Below, piece after piece: positions 1 through 8,007 of a stretch of DNA of 20,722 nt. The notes beneath the pieces were generated by a model. That model was given only the letters and a program-made list of their open reading frames with translations, was not told the DNA's origin and ran no database searches. The stretch comes from an uncultured Ignavibacteriota bacterium. GTDB taxonomy: Bacteria; Bacteroidota; Ignavibacteria; Tepidaquicellales; Tepidaquicellaceae. Made by a program: the position numbers and the translations under genes. Within the stretch, counting starts at the first letter, position 1. The number at the start of each line of letters is the position of its first letter. The DNA lies in the NCBI GenBank assembly GCA_937915485.1, contig CALGII010000116.1:1-20722 (forward strand). Direction: 5' to 3'.

Positions 1-749
1 CCTACGACCGATGTTCTGTCGCTTATTACGTCGCCGGAATTCCTGTAGTCGAGCAGGCGTGTTTTCCATTTCTTCCTTTCAGCCAGATGTATCACCGCCT
101 CTACGGCGTGCGGCGAGTCTATCTCGGCGCTCCCGATGTTTTCCGCCTTCAGATTCAGTATTGAGTCGATGCTGTATTTGTCGAGTTTAACCGCCGTATC
201 ATAAGAATGAAAATGACTCAGGTCAACGGAAACAACAATCACCGTTTCTTCGTCCGTGTATTTTTCAAGAGTCCTCGAGAATTCAACGGGGTCAACGCTT
301 CCAACGACAACAGGCAGAATGCTGAAGTCTTCAAGCGCCCGCTTAAGAAACGGCACTTCTATTTCTATGGAATGCTCATTCGTGTCCGCCTGCGGTATCG
401 ATACGACTTCCTTTTCCCCGAGGAACGATTCGACGTCGTCCGAAAGTTTCACCTTGCCGAGAGGCGTGGCGTAGTAATCGTATGCAATCACGCAGGCGCC
501 TCTTAAGGCGTACCTGTGCGAGGTTCCGAGAATTATAACTTTCTTCGTGCCGCGCGGAATCTGCCTGAAAGAACAAGCCGCTGTCTGCCCGGAAAACATA
601 TAACCCGCGTGCGGTACGACAACCGCTCTAACTTTAAGACCCTCTTGCTTCACGCCGCCCAGATAATAATCAATTTCATCCGCGAGAGTCTCGGGATTGT
701 CGGAATACCAGGTGCCGGAAAAAACAGGCCTTCTGATTTTTTCTTTCAT
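1..749 (-). CDS. amrB: AmmeMemoRadiSam system protein B (Memo family), 3' end cut by window edge
   Basis: The visible 249 residues begin MKEKIRRPVFSGTWYSDNPE and match the Memo/AmrB family, which is fold-related to LigB-type dioxygenases. Supporting motifs are VVPHAGYMFSG (His47), ILGTSHRYALRG (His78), NEHSIEIEVPFL (126-135 region) and VSVDLSHFH (Asp177, His180). In human MEMO1 two His and one Cys bind metal; the two His are here, but the place where bacterial members usually have Cys-Gly reads Asp211-Ser. The visible part nearly fills a Memo domain, so only a short end should be missing unless an AMMECR1 (AmrA) domain is fused beyond the window. The ATG lies 8 bp after the M15 gene stop, so it is probably the fourth gene of the minus-strand run. 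The system's reaction is not established; identity of the family is secure, function is not. Confidence 0.88.
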   Translation of the reverse strand, partial: MKEKIRRPVFSGTWYSDNPETLADEIDYYLGGVKQEGLKVRAVVVPHAGYMFSGQTAACSFRQIPRGTKKVIILGTSHRYALRGACVIAYDYYATPLGKVKLSDDVESFLGEKEVVSIPQADTNEHSIEIEVPFLKRALEDFSILPVVVGSVDPVEFSRTLEKYTDEETVIVVSVDLSHFHSYDTAVKLDKYSIDSILNLKAENIGSAEIDSPHAVEAVIHLAERKKWKTRLLDYRNSGDVISDRTSVV

Positions 750-757
750 AATATTTT

Positions 758-1588
758 TCAGTTAAGCAGTTCGGGACGGTATTCAAAATGCATCGTGTCA
801 TAATGATACCACTTGCCGCCCCATATAAATCCGTGCTTTTCGAAAACTTCAACTACTGCCATTGGAATCTGATTTTTGTACGTCATCGATTTGTCCCATT
901 GCCAGTAATCTGAATATGCCGTGTTTATATCGATTGATATGCCGTACGAATGCGTGCTCATTCTGCTCGTGCCAGCGATTTTTCTGTAGTTAAACGTGCC
1001 TGCGGTTTTCTTTACGTACTTGAGATATTTATCTTCAAGAGATAGAAGTTCCTTCGCGACTTCCTTCATTTTTTTATCTACCCCGTTTACTGAAGACACC
1101 TGAACTTTATCGCCTGAAGGCGACCAGGTGATGGTTACCAGGTTCGCCTGAACTTCCGACTTCGTCGTTCCGTACATTTTCGAGAAGAACGCTTCGCACC
1201 TGATTCTCCCCGGCTCGAAGTTTTCGGCGGGCGGCTCGTCCCAGTCTGAACCGGGAGTGTATTCCTGATACATCATGTCCTCGAGGTCCGCGTTATCTAG
1301 TTTTTCCTCAAAAGTCTTTTGCGCGCCGTCGTCGTAAATCATCGACGTCCCGTCCTTCCAGTACAGATGGTTCTCATCGGCGCGCTCGAGAAAATCGGGA
1401 TAAGCGCTCAACAGCCGCTTAAGCCCCGAAGGAATTTTCGAAGTATCTCCTTTGACGATTGAGCCTGTTTGTTTGTTCTTGTCAGGGGCCCGAGACTCCG
1501 CGTTCCTGCACTCAAAGGACGCAATCAGTGGCGTTATAAACAATAGGATGAGAATGACGATGTATTTTCTTTTATACATTTCCCGCAT
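758..1588 (-). CDS. M15 family metallopeptidase (VanY/D-Ala-D-Ala carboxypeptidase-like), exported
   Basis: A 276-residue protein with a basic N-terminus and a hydrophobic stretch (about residues 9-23), so it is probably exported to act on peptidoglycan cross-link or stem peptides. The C-terminal part carries the M15 zinc motif: THSYGISIDIN gives His213 and Asp220 (HxxxxxxD), and YDTMHFEYRPELL gives His267. Residues 30-200 are a poorly recognisable N-terminal region. Cys27 follows the hydrophobic stretch, but the preceding residues (SFE) make a poor lipobox. Two starts are possible: ATG at 1588 (used here) or ATG at 1579, which overlaps the upstream radical SAM stop by 8 bases in the manner of coupled genes. 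An envelope peptidase inside an AmmeMemoRadiSam cluster is unexpected. Whether it cuts D-Ala-D-Ala or L-Ala-D-Glu bonds cannot be told from sequence. Confidence 0.85.
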   Translation of the reverse strand: MREMYKRKYIVILILLFITPLIASFECRNAESRAPDKNKQTGSIVKGDTSKIPSGLKRLLSAYPDFLERADENHLYWKDGTSMIYDDGAQKTFEEKLDNADLEDMMYQEYTPGSDWDEPPAENFEPGRIRCEAFFSKMYGTTKSEVQANLVTITWSPSGDKVQVSSVNGVDKKMKEVAKELLSLEDKYLKYVKKTAGTFNYRKIAGTSRMSTHSYGISIDINTAYSDYWQWDKSMTYKNQIPMAVVEVFEKHGFIWGGKWYHYDTMHFEYRPELLN

Positions 1589-2435
1589 AAACGTGATTTA
1601 GATATTTGCTTGCTGCTTTTTGAAAATCGTTAATTAATTCGAGAGGCGTCGGGTCAAAGTCCATCTTGTATCTCGGAAACGCGCGTGATATGTGCAGAAC
1701 TATATCCCTGTCGAGTCCCGCAAGGAAGCCGCACATCGCAGTGAATTCTTCCCTGTCGTCGTTCAGTTCTTCAATAAGCAGAAAAGTAACTTCGAGATGT
1801 CTTTTCTTTTCCGAAATGATTTCTATCGCGCGTTTCGTCGTCTCGATTTCCCCGCCGCATATTTTTCTGTAAAAATCAGGATTGAACGATTTGAGGTCTA
1901 TGTTGAAAGCGTCTATGTATTCAACCAGTTTGAGAAGCGGCTCCTCGTTTATCTGTCCGTTCGAAACCGCTACAGTTTTGATTCCGTTCTTTCTGCACAG
2001 TTCAGCGATGTCAATCATGTACTCGAAAAAAACAGTCGGTTCATTGTACGTGAAAGCGACGAACTTGTATCCGCTGTTAAGACAGATTGAAAGGATTTGC
2101 TCCGGACTCACTTCAGTAATGTTATCGAAGTCCTCCTTTTCGAACTGCTGGCTTATGTCAAAGTTCTGGCAGAACCTGCAGTTGAGATTGCAGCCGAGTG
2201 TGCCGACTGAAAGTATCTTAGCGCCGGGATGAAAATGGTACAGTGGCTTTTTTTCAATCGGGTCAAGATGCAGCGCTACGGGCTTCGAATAAGCAAGAGC
2301 GTAAAGTTTGCCCGAAAAATTTTCCCTCGTTCCGCAGACCCCGACTCCGCCGTCGGGAATCCTGCAGTACTTCGGACATAGCAGGCATTTGACCTTGCCG
2401 CCCGATTCCGATATATAAAACGACGCTTCCTTCAT
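1572..2435 (-). CDS. amrS: AmmeMemoRadiSam system radical SAM enzyme
   Basis: A 287-residue radical SAM protein. The N-terminal module has Cys17, Cys20, Cys24 and Cys34 in the CxxCPxxC...GxCG arrangement typical of AmrS. The radical SAM cluster motif follows as GCNLNCRFCQN (Cys82, Cys86, Cys89), which binds a 4Fe-4S cluster that cleaves S-adenosylmethionine. Later conserved pieces are FTYNEPTVFFEY, VAVSNGQI, IDLKSFN and FPRYKMD. It relates to pyruvate formate-lyase activating enzymes but is best called AmrS because AmrB lies nearby. It stops right after HVYAGNV; family members I know continue with a short CPxCG-type tail, so this copy looks truncated. The start is 1 bp after the S9 peptidase stop, and the 3' end overlaps the M15 gene. 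Substrate unknown. Confidence 0.9.
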   Translation of the reverse strand: MKEASFYISESGGKVKCLLCPKYCRIPDGGVGVCGTRENFSGKLYALAYSKPVALHLDPIEKKPLYHFHPGAKILSVGTLGCNLNCRFCQNFDISQQFEKEDFDNITEVSPEQILSICLNSGYKFVAFTYNEPTVFFEYMIDIAELCRKNGIKTVAVSNGQINEEPLLKLVEYIDAFNIDLKSFNPDFYRKICGGEIETTKRAIEIISEKKRHLEVTFLLIEELNDDREEFTAMCGFLAGLDRDIVLHISRAFPRYKMDFDPTPLELINDFQKAASKYLNHVYAGNV

Positions 2436-2436
2436 A

Positions 2437-4614
2437 TCAGAGATTGTTTAAAATAAACCCCGTTATTCTTTTGAAAAGATGATAACGCGTGTTGCCTCCG
2501 ACTATGCTGTGATTTCTGTCAGGATATATTTGCATTTCGAATTGCTTGTTTGAACTTATAAGTTCTTTTACGAATTCCATCGTGTTCTGGTAATGAACGT
2601 TATCGTCTGTCGAACCGTGAACGAGAAGGAGTTTCCCCTTTAGTTTTTTTGCGTGTACAAGAGGCGCGTTATTGTCGTAGCCTTCGGGATTGTCCTTAGG
2701 AAGACCGAGATACCGCTCGGTATATATATTATCGTATAGCCTGAAAGATGTGACGGGAGCGACGGCGACAGCGAGGCTGAAATAATCCGCGCCTTCCGTG
2801 ATGCACAGAGACGACATATATCCGCCGAAACTCCACCCCCATATACCGATTCTATCCCTGTCTATGAAATCAAGACTTCCGAAATATTTTGCCGCTTCTA
2901 TCTGGTCCTTTAATTCAAGTTCGCCCATCCTCCCGCGAATTTGTTTCTCGAAATCCGTTCCGCGTCCGCCTGTTCCGCGTCCGTCAACACAGGCAATCAC
3001 GTAACCCTTGCCGCAAAGTATCTGATACCACATGTAATCATTCCCGCCCCACGTGTTCAGTACCGACTGCGAGCCGGGACCGCCGTAAACATACATAAGA
3101 AGAGGATATTTTTTCGACGGATCGATTTGATGCGGCTTCATAATCCAGCCTGTCAGTTCAATCCCGTCAGACGTCTTGAAAGTAAAGAATTCCTTTTTTA
3201 CGAGTCTGTATTCTTTCAGTTTTTCTTTTAATTTCTTGTTGTCATTAATAGTTCTTACTTCTCTGCCCGCGTTGTCGTAAAGTACCTGCGAGGAAGGCGT
3301 GTTCGCGTCCGAGTTGCTTAGTATATAGTACTTAAGACTATTTGTAAAACGTATATCGTTGTATCCGCTTTTATCCGAAATCTTTTTCCTATCCGAGCCG
3401 TCGAACTTAACGGAAAATACGTCCCTGTTATAAGGCGTAGATGCGTACGCAGCGTAGTATAGAATGCCGTTAATTCCGTCGGTTCCTTTAATTTCGCTTA
3501 CGCCGCTGATTTCATCCGTCACGCGGTTAATCACGCTTCCGTCCTTCGCGTGAAGGTAAACGTTCGCGGCTCCGTCCTTATCCGTAATGTGCAGAAATCT
3601 TCCGTCTTTAAGAAAGTGAAGGTCATAAGATTCTCTTATGTAATACTTGTTCTCGTCCGTATGAACCGTGCGCGACGAGCCCGTCTCCGCGTCGGCGAAC
3701 AGAACATCAAGTTTGTTCTGCTCCCTGTTGAGCCTGATTATGGACAGGACGCCCTCAGGGGTCCATTTAATTCTCGGGATGTAAATATCCTGATACTTTC
3801 CGATATCGATATTGACGGATTTGCTTTTCTTCAAATCAAAAACGTGAAGCGTAACAATCGAGTTGCTTTCTCCCGCTTTAGGATACTTGTACTTCGATTC
3901 GCTCGGATAAAGTTCGCCGTAATAAGTCAGATTGAACTCGCGGACGCCCGATTCGTCAAAACGGATATACGCGAGTTTTGTGCCGTCGGGTGACCACTCG
4001 ATCGCTTCTGACAGTCCGAGTTCCTCTTCGTAAACCCAGTCGGGCACCCCGTTGATGATTTTATTCTGCTCGCCGTCCTTTGTAATCTGCTTCTCTTCCA
4101 TTGAAGCAAGATCAACCAGAAAAATATTGTTGTTCGTCACGTACACCGCGAAAGTCCCGTCAGGCGAAAGTTCTGCCGTACGCGCCTTACCCGTCTTTGT
4201 TATATGGATTATTGAATTTTTTGACGCGTCGAATATGTAATAATTCGACACGACTGACTTGCGGTATATTTTCTCCGCATCGGTTGATATCAGAATCTTC
4301 CTTTCGTCTCCGGATATTTTGTAATCGGAAATATCTATATTGTTCCTGCCTGTTTTTCTTTTAAATTCACTGCCGTCGAGAAGCGTACGGATGAATTTTC
4401 CCGTTTCGTATTCGTAAATATTTATCGACAAGTCGTCTTCGAGATATGAATAATGAATTCCGTCCGGCATTGACCTGTAATCGGGCAGCCCCGATGAAGT
4501 GAACTCTGGCTTCAGGTATATCGACTCAAGCGTAACTTCTTTATCCTGCGCGGCAGCCGTAACGGACAAAGCGGATAAGAACAATAACAAAAATATTTTC
4601 GCGAACTTGGACAT
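2437..4614 (-). CDS. Secreted S9 family peptidase, dipeptidyl-peptidase IV type
   Basis: A 725-residue serine peptidase with an N-terminal signal peptide (MSKFAKIFLLLFLSALSVTA, cut near AAA-Q). The N-terminal beta-propeller (roughly 30-460) carries DWVYEEELG with Glu196-Glu197, the Glu pair that holds the substrate N-terminus in DPP-IV. The alpha/beta hydrolase domain has YGGPGSQ (Tyr510, oxyanion hole), nucleophile GWSFGGY (Ser595), HGSTDDNVH (Asp670) and RNHSI (His702). It should release X-Pro or X-Ala dipeptides outside the cytoplasm or in the periplasm. The reading frame extends 33 codons further upstream, but that extension has no signal-like features and would bury the signal peptide, so the ATG at 4614 is chosen. 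It is the first gene of the minus-strand run. Confidence 0.93.
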   Translation of the reverse strand: MSKFAKIFLLLFLSALSVTAAAQDKEVTLESIYLKPEFTSSGLPDYRSMPDGIHYSYLEDDLSINIYEYETGKFIRTLLDGSEFKRKTGRNNIDISDYKISGDERKILISTDAEKIYRKSVVSNYYIFDASKNSIIHITKTGKARTAELSPDGTFAVYVTNNNIFLVDLASMEEKQITKDGEQNKIINGVPDWVYEEELGLSEAIEWSPDGTKLAYIRFDESGVREFNLTYYGELYPSESKYKYPKAGESNSIVTLHVFDLKKSKSVNIDIGKYQDIYIPRIKWTPEGVLSIIRLNREQNKLDVLFADAETGSSRTVHTDENKYYIRESYDLHFLKDGRFLHITDKDGAANVYLHAKDGSVINRVTDEISGVSEIKGTDGINGILYYAAYASTPYNRDVFSVKFDGSDRKKISDKSGYNDIRFTNSLKYYILSNSDANTPSSQVLYDNAGREVRTINDNKKLKEKLKEYRLVKKEFFTFKTSDGIELTGWIMKPHQIDPSKKYPLLMYVYGGPGSQSVLNTWGGNDYMWYQILCGKGYVIACVDGRGTGGRGTDFEKQIRGRMGELELKDQIEAAKYFGSLDFIDRDRIGIWGWSFGGYMSSLCITEGADYFSLAVAVAPVTSFRLYDNIYTERYLGLPKDNPEGYDNNAPLVHAKKLKGKLLLVHGSTDDNVHYQNTMEFVKELISSNKQFEMQIYPDRNHSIVGGNTRYHLFKRITGFILNNL

Positions 4615-4855
4615 TAAAATGATTTTTTTATTTTTATATTGCCAATTATTTAAACGACGATTAAAATGAAAATGTAACTTCCCGGCGCGAAAATACGCAA
4701 TCGTACAAGACATTTTTCACGTTTTACGGAAAGCGATATCCGAACGGACATCCTTTCTATTTTCAATAAAAATAGCAATAAATCATATCAAAACAAAACA
4801 ATTTACTTTAAAGTATTTAAAGAATAATTTTTGTATTTTAAGAAAATTTAATCGA
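4615..4855. promoter_or_regulatory. Divergent AT-rich promoter region between S9 and M28 peptidase genes
   Basis: This 241-bp gap separates two divergent genes for exported peptidases and must hold both promoters. It contains two small dyads: CTATTTT/AAAATAG (4757-4763 and 4769-4775) and a perfect 12-bp palindrome TACTTTAAAGTA (4804-4815). I could not fix a -33/-7 pair with confidence on either strand. The AT-rich bases may produce such dyads by chance. Confidence 0.45.
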
Positions 4856-6340
4856 ATGAAAATAATAAAAACATTCTGTTTTTTCGCTGTTTTATTTTTA
4901 TTATCAGGATTTATTCAAAACGACGACCCGAAATACCCGGGAGTTGAATTCATAAAAGCGGATAACCTGATGAAGACGGTCGGATTTCTCGCCTCGCCCG
5001 AACTAAAAGGACGCCTCGCGGGAAGCGAAGGCTATTACAAGGCGGCGGAATTCATCGCGGACGAATTCAGATCAATCGGATTGAAACCCGCCGGTAATGA
5101 CGGATACTACCAGACTTTCACGACGGAGTACAACGAAATTTCCGCTCCCTGCACTTTTGCTCTTATAGATAAAGACGGACTCGCGAAAATATTTAAACTC
5201 GGCGGAGATTACGTGTGCCGCGGATTTACAGGCTCCGGAAAAGCCAAGACCGAAGTAGTGTTCACAGGCTACGGTTTTTCGGACACCGAAAATAATTTTG
5301 ACGAATACGCCGGTCTGGACGTGAAAGGTAAAATCGTAATGATGTTCAAACAGACTCCCGACTGGAAATTCGGCGATAAAGCCTGGAACCAGTCGTTGCG
5401 TTACCGCGGAGCTCTTGCGCTTGAACGCGGCGCGGTCGGAGTCATTTTTGTATCGAAGCCGAATGACAGAAATCCGCAAAAGCCTATCGGAAGCGTTATG
5501 GACGGCGAGGGCGAACACCTCTCTAATCTGCCTATGATACACGCCGGCATTTCCGCGGCGGATGAAATACTGAACGGTACCGGAAAAAACCTGAAAGAAC
5601 TTCAGACTGAGATTGATAACGCAAGGAAACCCGCGTCGTTTAACACAAACTCGAAAGTCCTTCTTGAAGTGACAGCGAACTATACGAAAGACCGCAAGAC
5701 GATGAACGTGGCGGGAATACTCGAAGGCTCCGACCCTGTACTGAAAGACGAATACCTAATAATCGGAGCGCACCTTGACCACGCGGGAAGCCAGGGAGAC
5801 GAGATTTATTTTCCCGGCGCGAACGATAACGCTTCTGGCTCCGCCTCCGTGCTTGAAATCGCAAGGACGTTCGTTAAAGCGGGAATAAAGCCGAAAAGGT
5901 CTATACTCTTTATTCTTTTTTCAAACGAGGAATCCGGCCTGCAGGGTGCGAATTTTTATTGCAATAATCCGCTCGTTCCCATAGAAAAAACCGTTGCAAT
6001 GCTCAACAACGACTGTATCGCTTCGGGTGACAGCATACAGATTGGCAACGGCAGGAGCGCCCCGGAGTTGTGGCAGATAACCCGCTCTTTGGATTCGCTT
6101 TATACAAAGTCTATGATTATGAGAACCTGGAACGGCGGCGGCGCGGACGCGACGCCCTTTCATCAAATTAAAATTCCGTGCCTGTATTTCGTGACTTATT
6201 TCAGTTACGCGCACCTGCATCTGCAGAGCGACAAGCCCGAAACACTGAACAGAAATTTGTTCGAAAGAATCTGCAAACTCGCGTATATGACAGCGTATGA
6301 AATCTCGAACGGAAATTATTCGAAAGAGGTCGTTCGGTAA
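4856..6340 (+). CDS. Secreted M28 family metallopeptidase with PA domain
   Basis: A 494-residue exported zinc peptidase, with a signal peptide in about residues 1-20. A PA-type insert (roughly 95-260, including VVFTGYGFSDTENNFDEYAG and GAVGVIFVS) sits before and within the catalytic part. Zinc-site motifs of clan MH are in order: IGAHLDHAG (His306), PGANDNASG (bridging Asp324), FSNEESGLQGA (catalytic Glu358, ligand Glu359), LNNDCIASGD (Asp386) and HLHLQSD (His455 the more likely last ligand, His453 the alternative). Family members are aminopeptidases or carboxypeptidases on extracellular peptides; exact specificity is not readable. There is no strong Shine-Dalgarno, which is common in Bacteroidota-like genomes. 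It may be co-transcribed with tryptophanase 70 bp downstream. Confidence 0.92.
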   Translation: MKIIKTFCFFAVLFLLSGFIQNDDPKYPGVEFIKADNLMKTVGFLASPELKGRLAGSEGYYKAAEFIADEFRSIGLKPAGNDGYYQTFTTEYNEISAPCTFALIDKDGLAKIFKLGGDYVCRGFTGSGKAKTEVVFTGYGFSDTENNFDEYAGLDVKGKIVMMFKQTPDWKFGDKAWNQSLRYRGALALERGAVGVIFVSKPNDRNPQKPIGSVMDGEGEHLSNLPMIHAGISAADEILNGTGKNLKELQTEIDNARKPASFNTNSKVLLEVTANYTKDRKTMNVAGILEGSDPVLKDEYLIIGAHLDHAGSQGDEIYFPGANDNASGSASVLEIARTFVKAGIKPKRSILFILFSNEESGLQGANFYCNNPLVPIEKTVAMLNNDCIASGDSIQIGNGRSAPELWQITRSLDSLYTKSMIMRTWNGGGADATPFHQIKIPCLYFVTYFSYAHLHLQSDKPETLNRNLFERICKLAYMTAYEISNGNYSKEVVR

Positions 6341-6410
6341 AGCATTTTTTTTGGAATAATTTTTTAAAAAGCGATTTAGTATTTTTAAGAATAATTCAAC
6401 ATTAACTTAT

Positions 6411-7817
6411 ATGAAGACAATAATTGAACCATTCAGGATAAAATCCATAGAAACGGTCAGAACGACTACGGTTGAACAGAGAGAGGAAATACTGAAGAAG
6501 GCATACTACAATCCCTTCTTGATTCCCGCGGAAGACGTACTGATAGACCTTCTCACGGACAGCGGAACTTCCGCTATGAGCGCGAAACAATGGGCGGCTA
6601 TTATGGACGGCGACGAATCTTACGCGGGCTCCAAGTCATATTTCAGATTTGAAAAAGCCACGAAGAATATTTTCGGTTTCAAACACGTTATCCCCGTTCA
6701 TCAGGGAAGAGCGGCGGAAAGAATTCTGTTCCAGTTTCTTTTAAGCAAGATAGACGAAGAAGGACGGTACATTAACGACGGTAAAGGAAAATATATTCCC
6801 AGCAACAATCATTTTGACACGACAAGAGCAAACATTGAATTCAACGGCGGCGAAGCGGTCGACCTCGTTATCGAGGAAGGAAAACATCCCGAAGTTATTC
6901 ATCCGTTCAAGGGCAATATGGACCTGAAGAAACTTGAGGAGTTTATTAAGAAATACGGCAAAGAAAAAATTCCCGTCTGTATGATAACCGTCACTAACAA
7001 TACGGGAGGCGGACAACCGGTTTCGATGGAAAACATTCGCGAGGTGAGCAGGATTTGCAGAAAGAACGGTATCCCGTTCTTCATCGACGCCTGCAGGTTC
7101 GCGGAGAATGCCTATTTCATAAAAATACGCGAAAAGGGATACGAGAACAAAGAGATTCTCGATATTTGCAGGGAAATGTTTTCTTACGCTGACGGATGCA
7201 CGATGTCCGCGAAGAAGGATGCATTCGCTAACATCGGCGGGTTCGTCGCGATGAACAGCGAAGACTGGTATCTTAACTGCAAGAACCTTCTCATAATAAC
7301 CGAAGGATACGAAACATACGGAGGACTCGCGGGAAGGGATATGGAAGCGATCGCGCAGGGACTCGAAGAAATCGTTGACGAGAGTTATCTGCATTACAGA
7401 ATTCATTCGACAAAATATCTCGGAGATAAACTTACGGAGAACGGCATCCCGATTATTCAGCCTCCGGGCGGTCACGCCATATACGTTGACGCGAAAGGTT
7501 TTCTTCCGAATATTCCCCCGGACAGGTACCCGGGTCAGGCGCTCACGGCAGAACTATACAGGGTCGGCGGCGTACGAGCGGTCGAAATCGGAAGCGTGAT
7601 GTTCGGCAAGTACGACGATAAAGGCAAACTCATTCCCGCGGATATGGAACTCGTCAGACTCGCAATCCCGAGAAGGGTTTATACTCAAAGCCATATTGAT
7701 TATCTGATTGAGGTATTCTGCGAAATCAAAGCGAACAAAGACAAAATTCACGGCATTAAGATTATCGAAGAGCCTAAGTTCCTCAGACATTTTACCGCGA
7801 AGTTCGGATTGGCGTAA
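6411..7817 (+). CDS. tnaA: Tryptophanase (PLP-dependent beta-eliminating lyase)
   Basis: A 468-residue fold-type I PLP enzyme, full length for the family, predicted to split L-tryptophan into indole, pyruvate and ammonia in the cytosol. The PLP lysine is Lys269 in DGCTMSAKKDAF. The sibling enzyme tyrosine phenol-lyase is very similar, so I checked discriminating sites: Asp136 in HFDTTR (tyrosine phenol-lyase has Thr), Ile393 in AVEIGS (tyrosine phenol-lyase has Arg, as in MERG) and His460 in RHFTAK (tyrosine phenol-lyase has Phe). All three are tryptophanase-like. The middle section (FSYADGCTMSAKKD, YGGLAGRDMEA) is closer to tyrosine phenol-lyase, so a relaxed specificity is possible. No TnaC-like leader peptide is visible in the 70 bp upstream. 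A strong terminator follows. Confidence 0.93.
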   Translation: MKTIIEPFRIKSIETVRTTTVEQREEILKKAYYNPFLIPAEDVLIDLLTDSGTSAMSAKQWAAIMDGDESYAGSKSYFRFEKATKNIFGFKHVIPVHQGRAAERILFQFLLSKIDEEGRYINDGKGKYIPSNNHFDTTRANIEFNGGEAVDLVIEEGKHPEVIHPFKGNMDLKKLEEFIKKYGKEKIPVCMITVTNNTGGGQPVSMENIREVSRICRKNGIPFFIDACRFAENAYFIKIREKGYENKEILDICREMFSYADGCTMSAKKDAFANIGGFVAMNSEDWYLNCKNLLIITEGYETYGGLAGRDMEAIAQGLEEIVDESYLHYRIHSTKYLGDKLTENGIPIIQPPGGHAIYVDAKGFLPNIPPDRYPGQALTAELYRVGGVRAVEIGSVMFGKYDDKGKLIPADMELVRLAIPRRVYTQSHIDYLIEVFCEIKANKDKIHGIKIIEEPKFLRHFTAKFGLA

Positions 7818-7847
7818 TCTCATTATATATTATTGATTTTTAATTTT

Positions 7848-7875
7848 ACGGGAGCCTTGCGGCTCCCGTTTTTTT
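7848..7875 (+). terminator. Intrinsic terminator after tryptophanase
   Basis: A perfect 9-bp stem ACGGGAGCC / GGCTCCCGT with a TTGC tetraloop is followed directly by six more T after the stem. It lies 30 bp past the tryptophanase stop and is the only clear rho-independent terminator in the window. Confidence 0.93.
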
Positions 7876-7898
7876 ATTCTCTGGCAAAAGTAAGACTA

Positions 7899-7933
7899 TT
7901 TTCCGTTCTCCATTTTCTATTTTCTATTCTCCG
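7899..7933 (+). repeat. Degenerate heptamer tandem repeat, consensus TTYTCYR
   Basis: Five consecutive 7-bp units read TTTTCCG, TTCTCCA, TTTTCTA, TTTTCTA, TTCTCCG in the gap between the tryptophanase terminator and the TPR gene. All fit TTYTCYR. It is the first of three intergenic heptamer tracts in this window. Confidence 0.7.
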
Positions 7934-8007
7934 TTACACTCAAAATGCAGTATGAATAATTAACTAAATTATATTCGCCGCGATTTTTATATTGTTAAAA
8001 AACGCCT

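Noticed and set aside
4615..4713. 33-codon upstream extension of the S9 peptidase
   Set aside because: It would put charged, non-hydrophobic residues before a clear signal peptide; the ATG at 4614 explains export better.
4710..4727. TTTTTCACGTTTTACG as a possible parS site
   Set aside because: Only 11 of 16 positions match the TGTTTCACGTGAAACA consensus, and the right half-site is broken.
6341..6410. TnaC-type leader peptide before tryptophanase
   Set aside because: No short frame with a Trp codon and suitable start is visible in the 70-bp gap.
6741..7475. 244-codon open frame on the minus strand opposite tryptophanase
   Set aside because: It lies wholly antisense to a clear tryptophanase; its translation shows no domain and mirrors the sense codon pattern.
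6411..7817. Annotation as tyrosine phenol-lyase
   Set aside because: Asp136, Ile393 and His460 match tryptophanase at the positions that separate the two enzymes.
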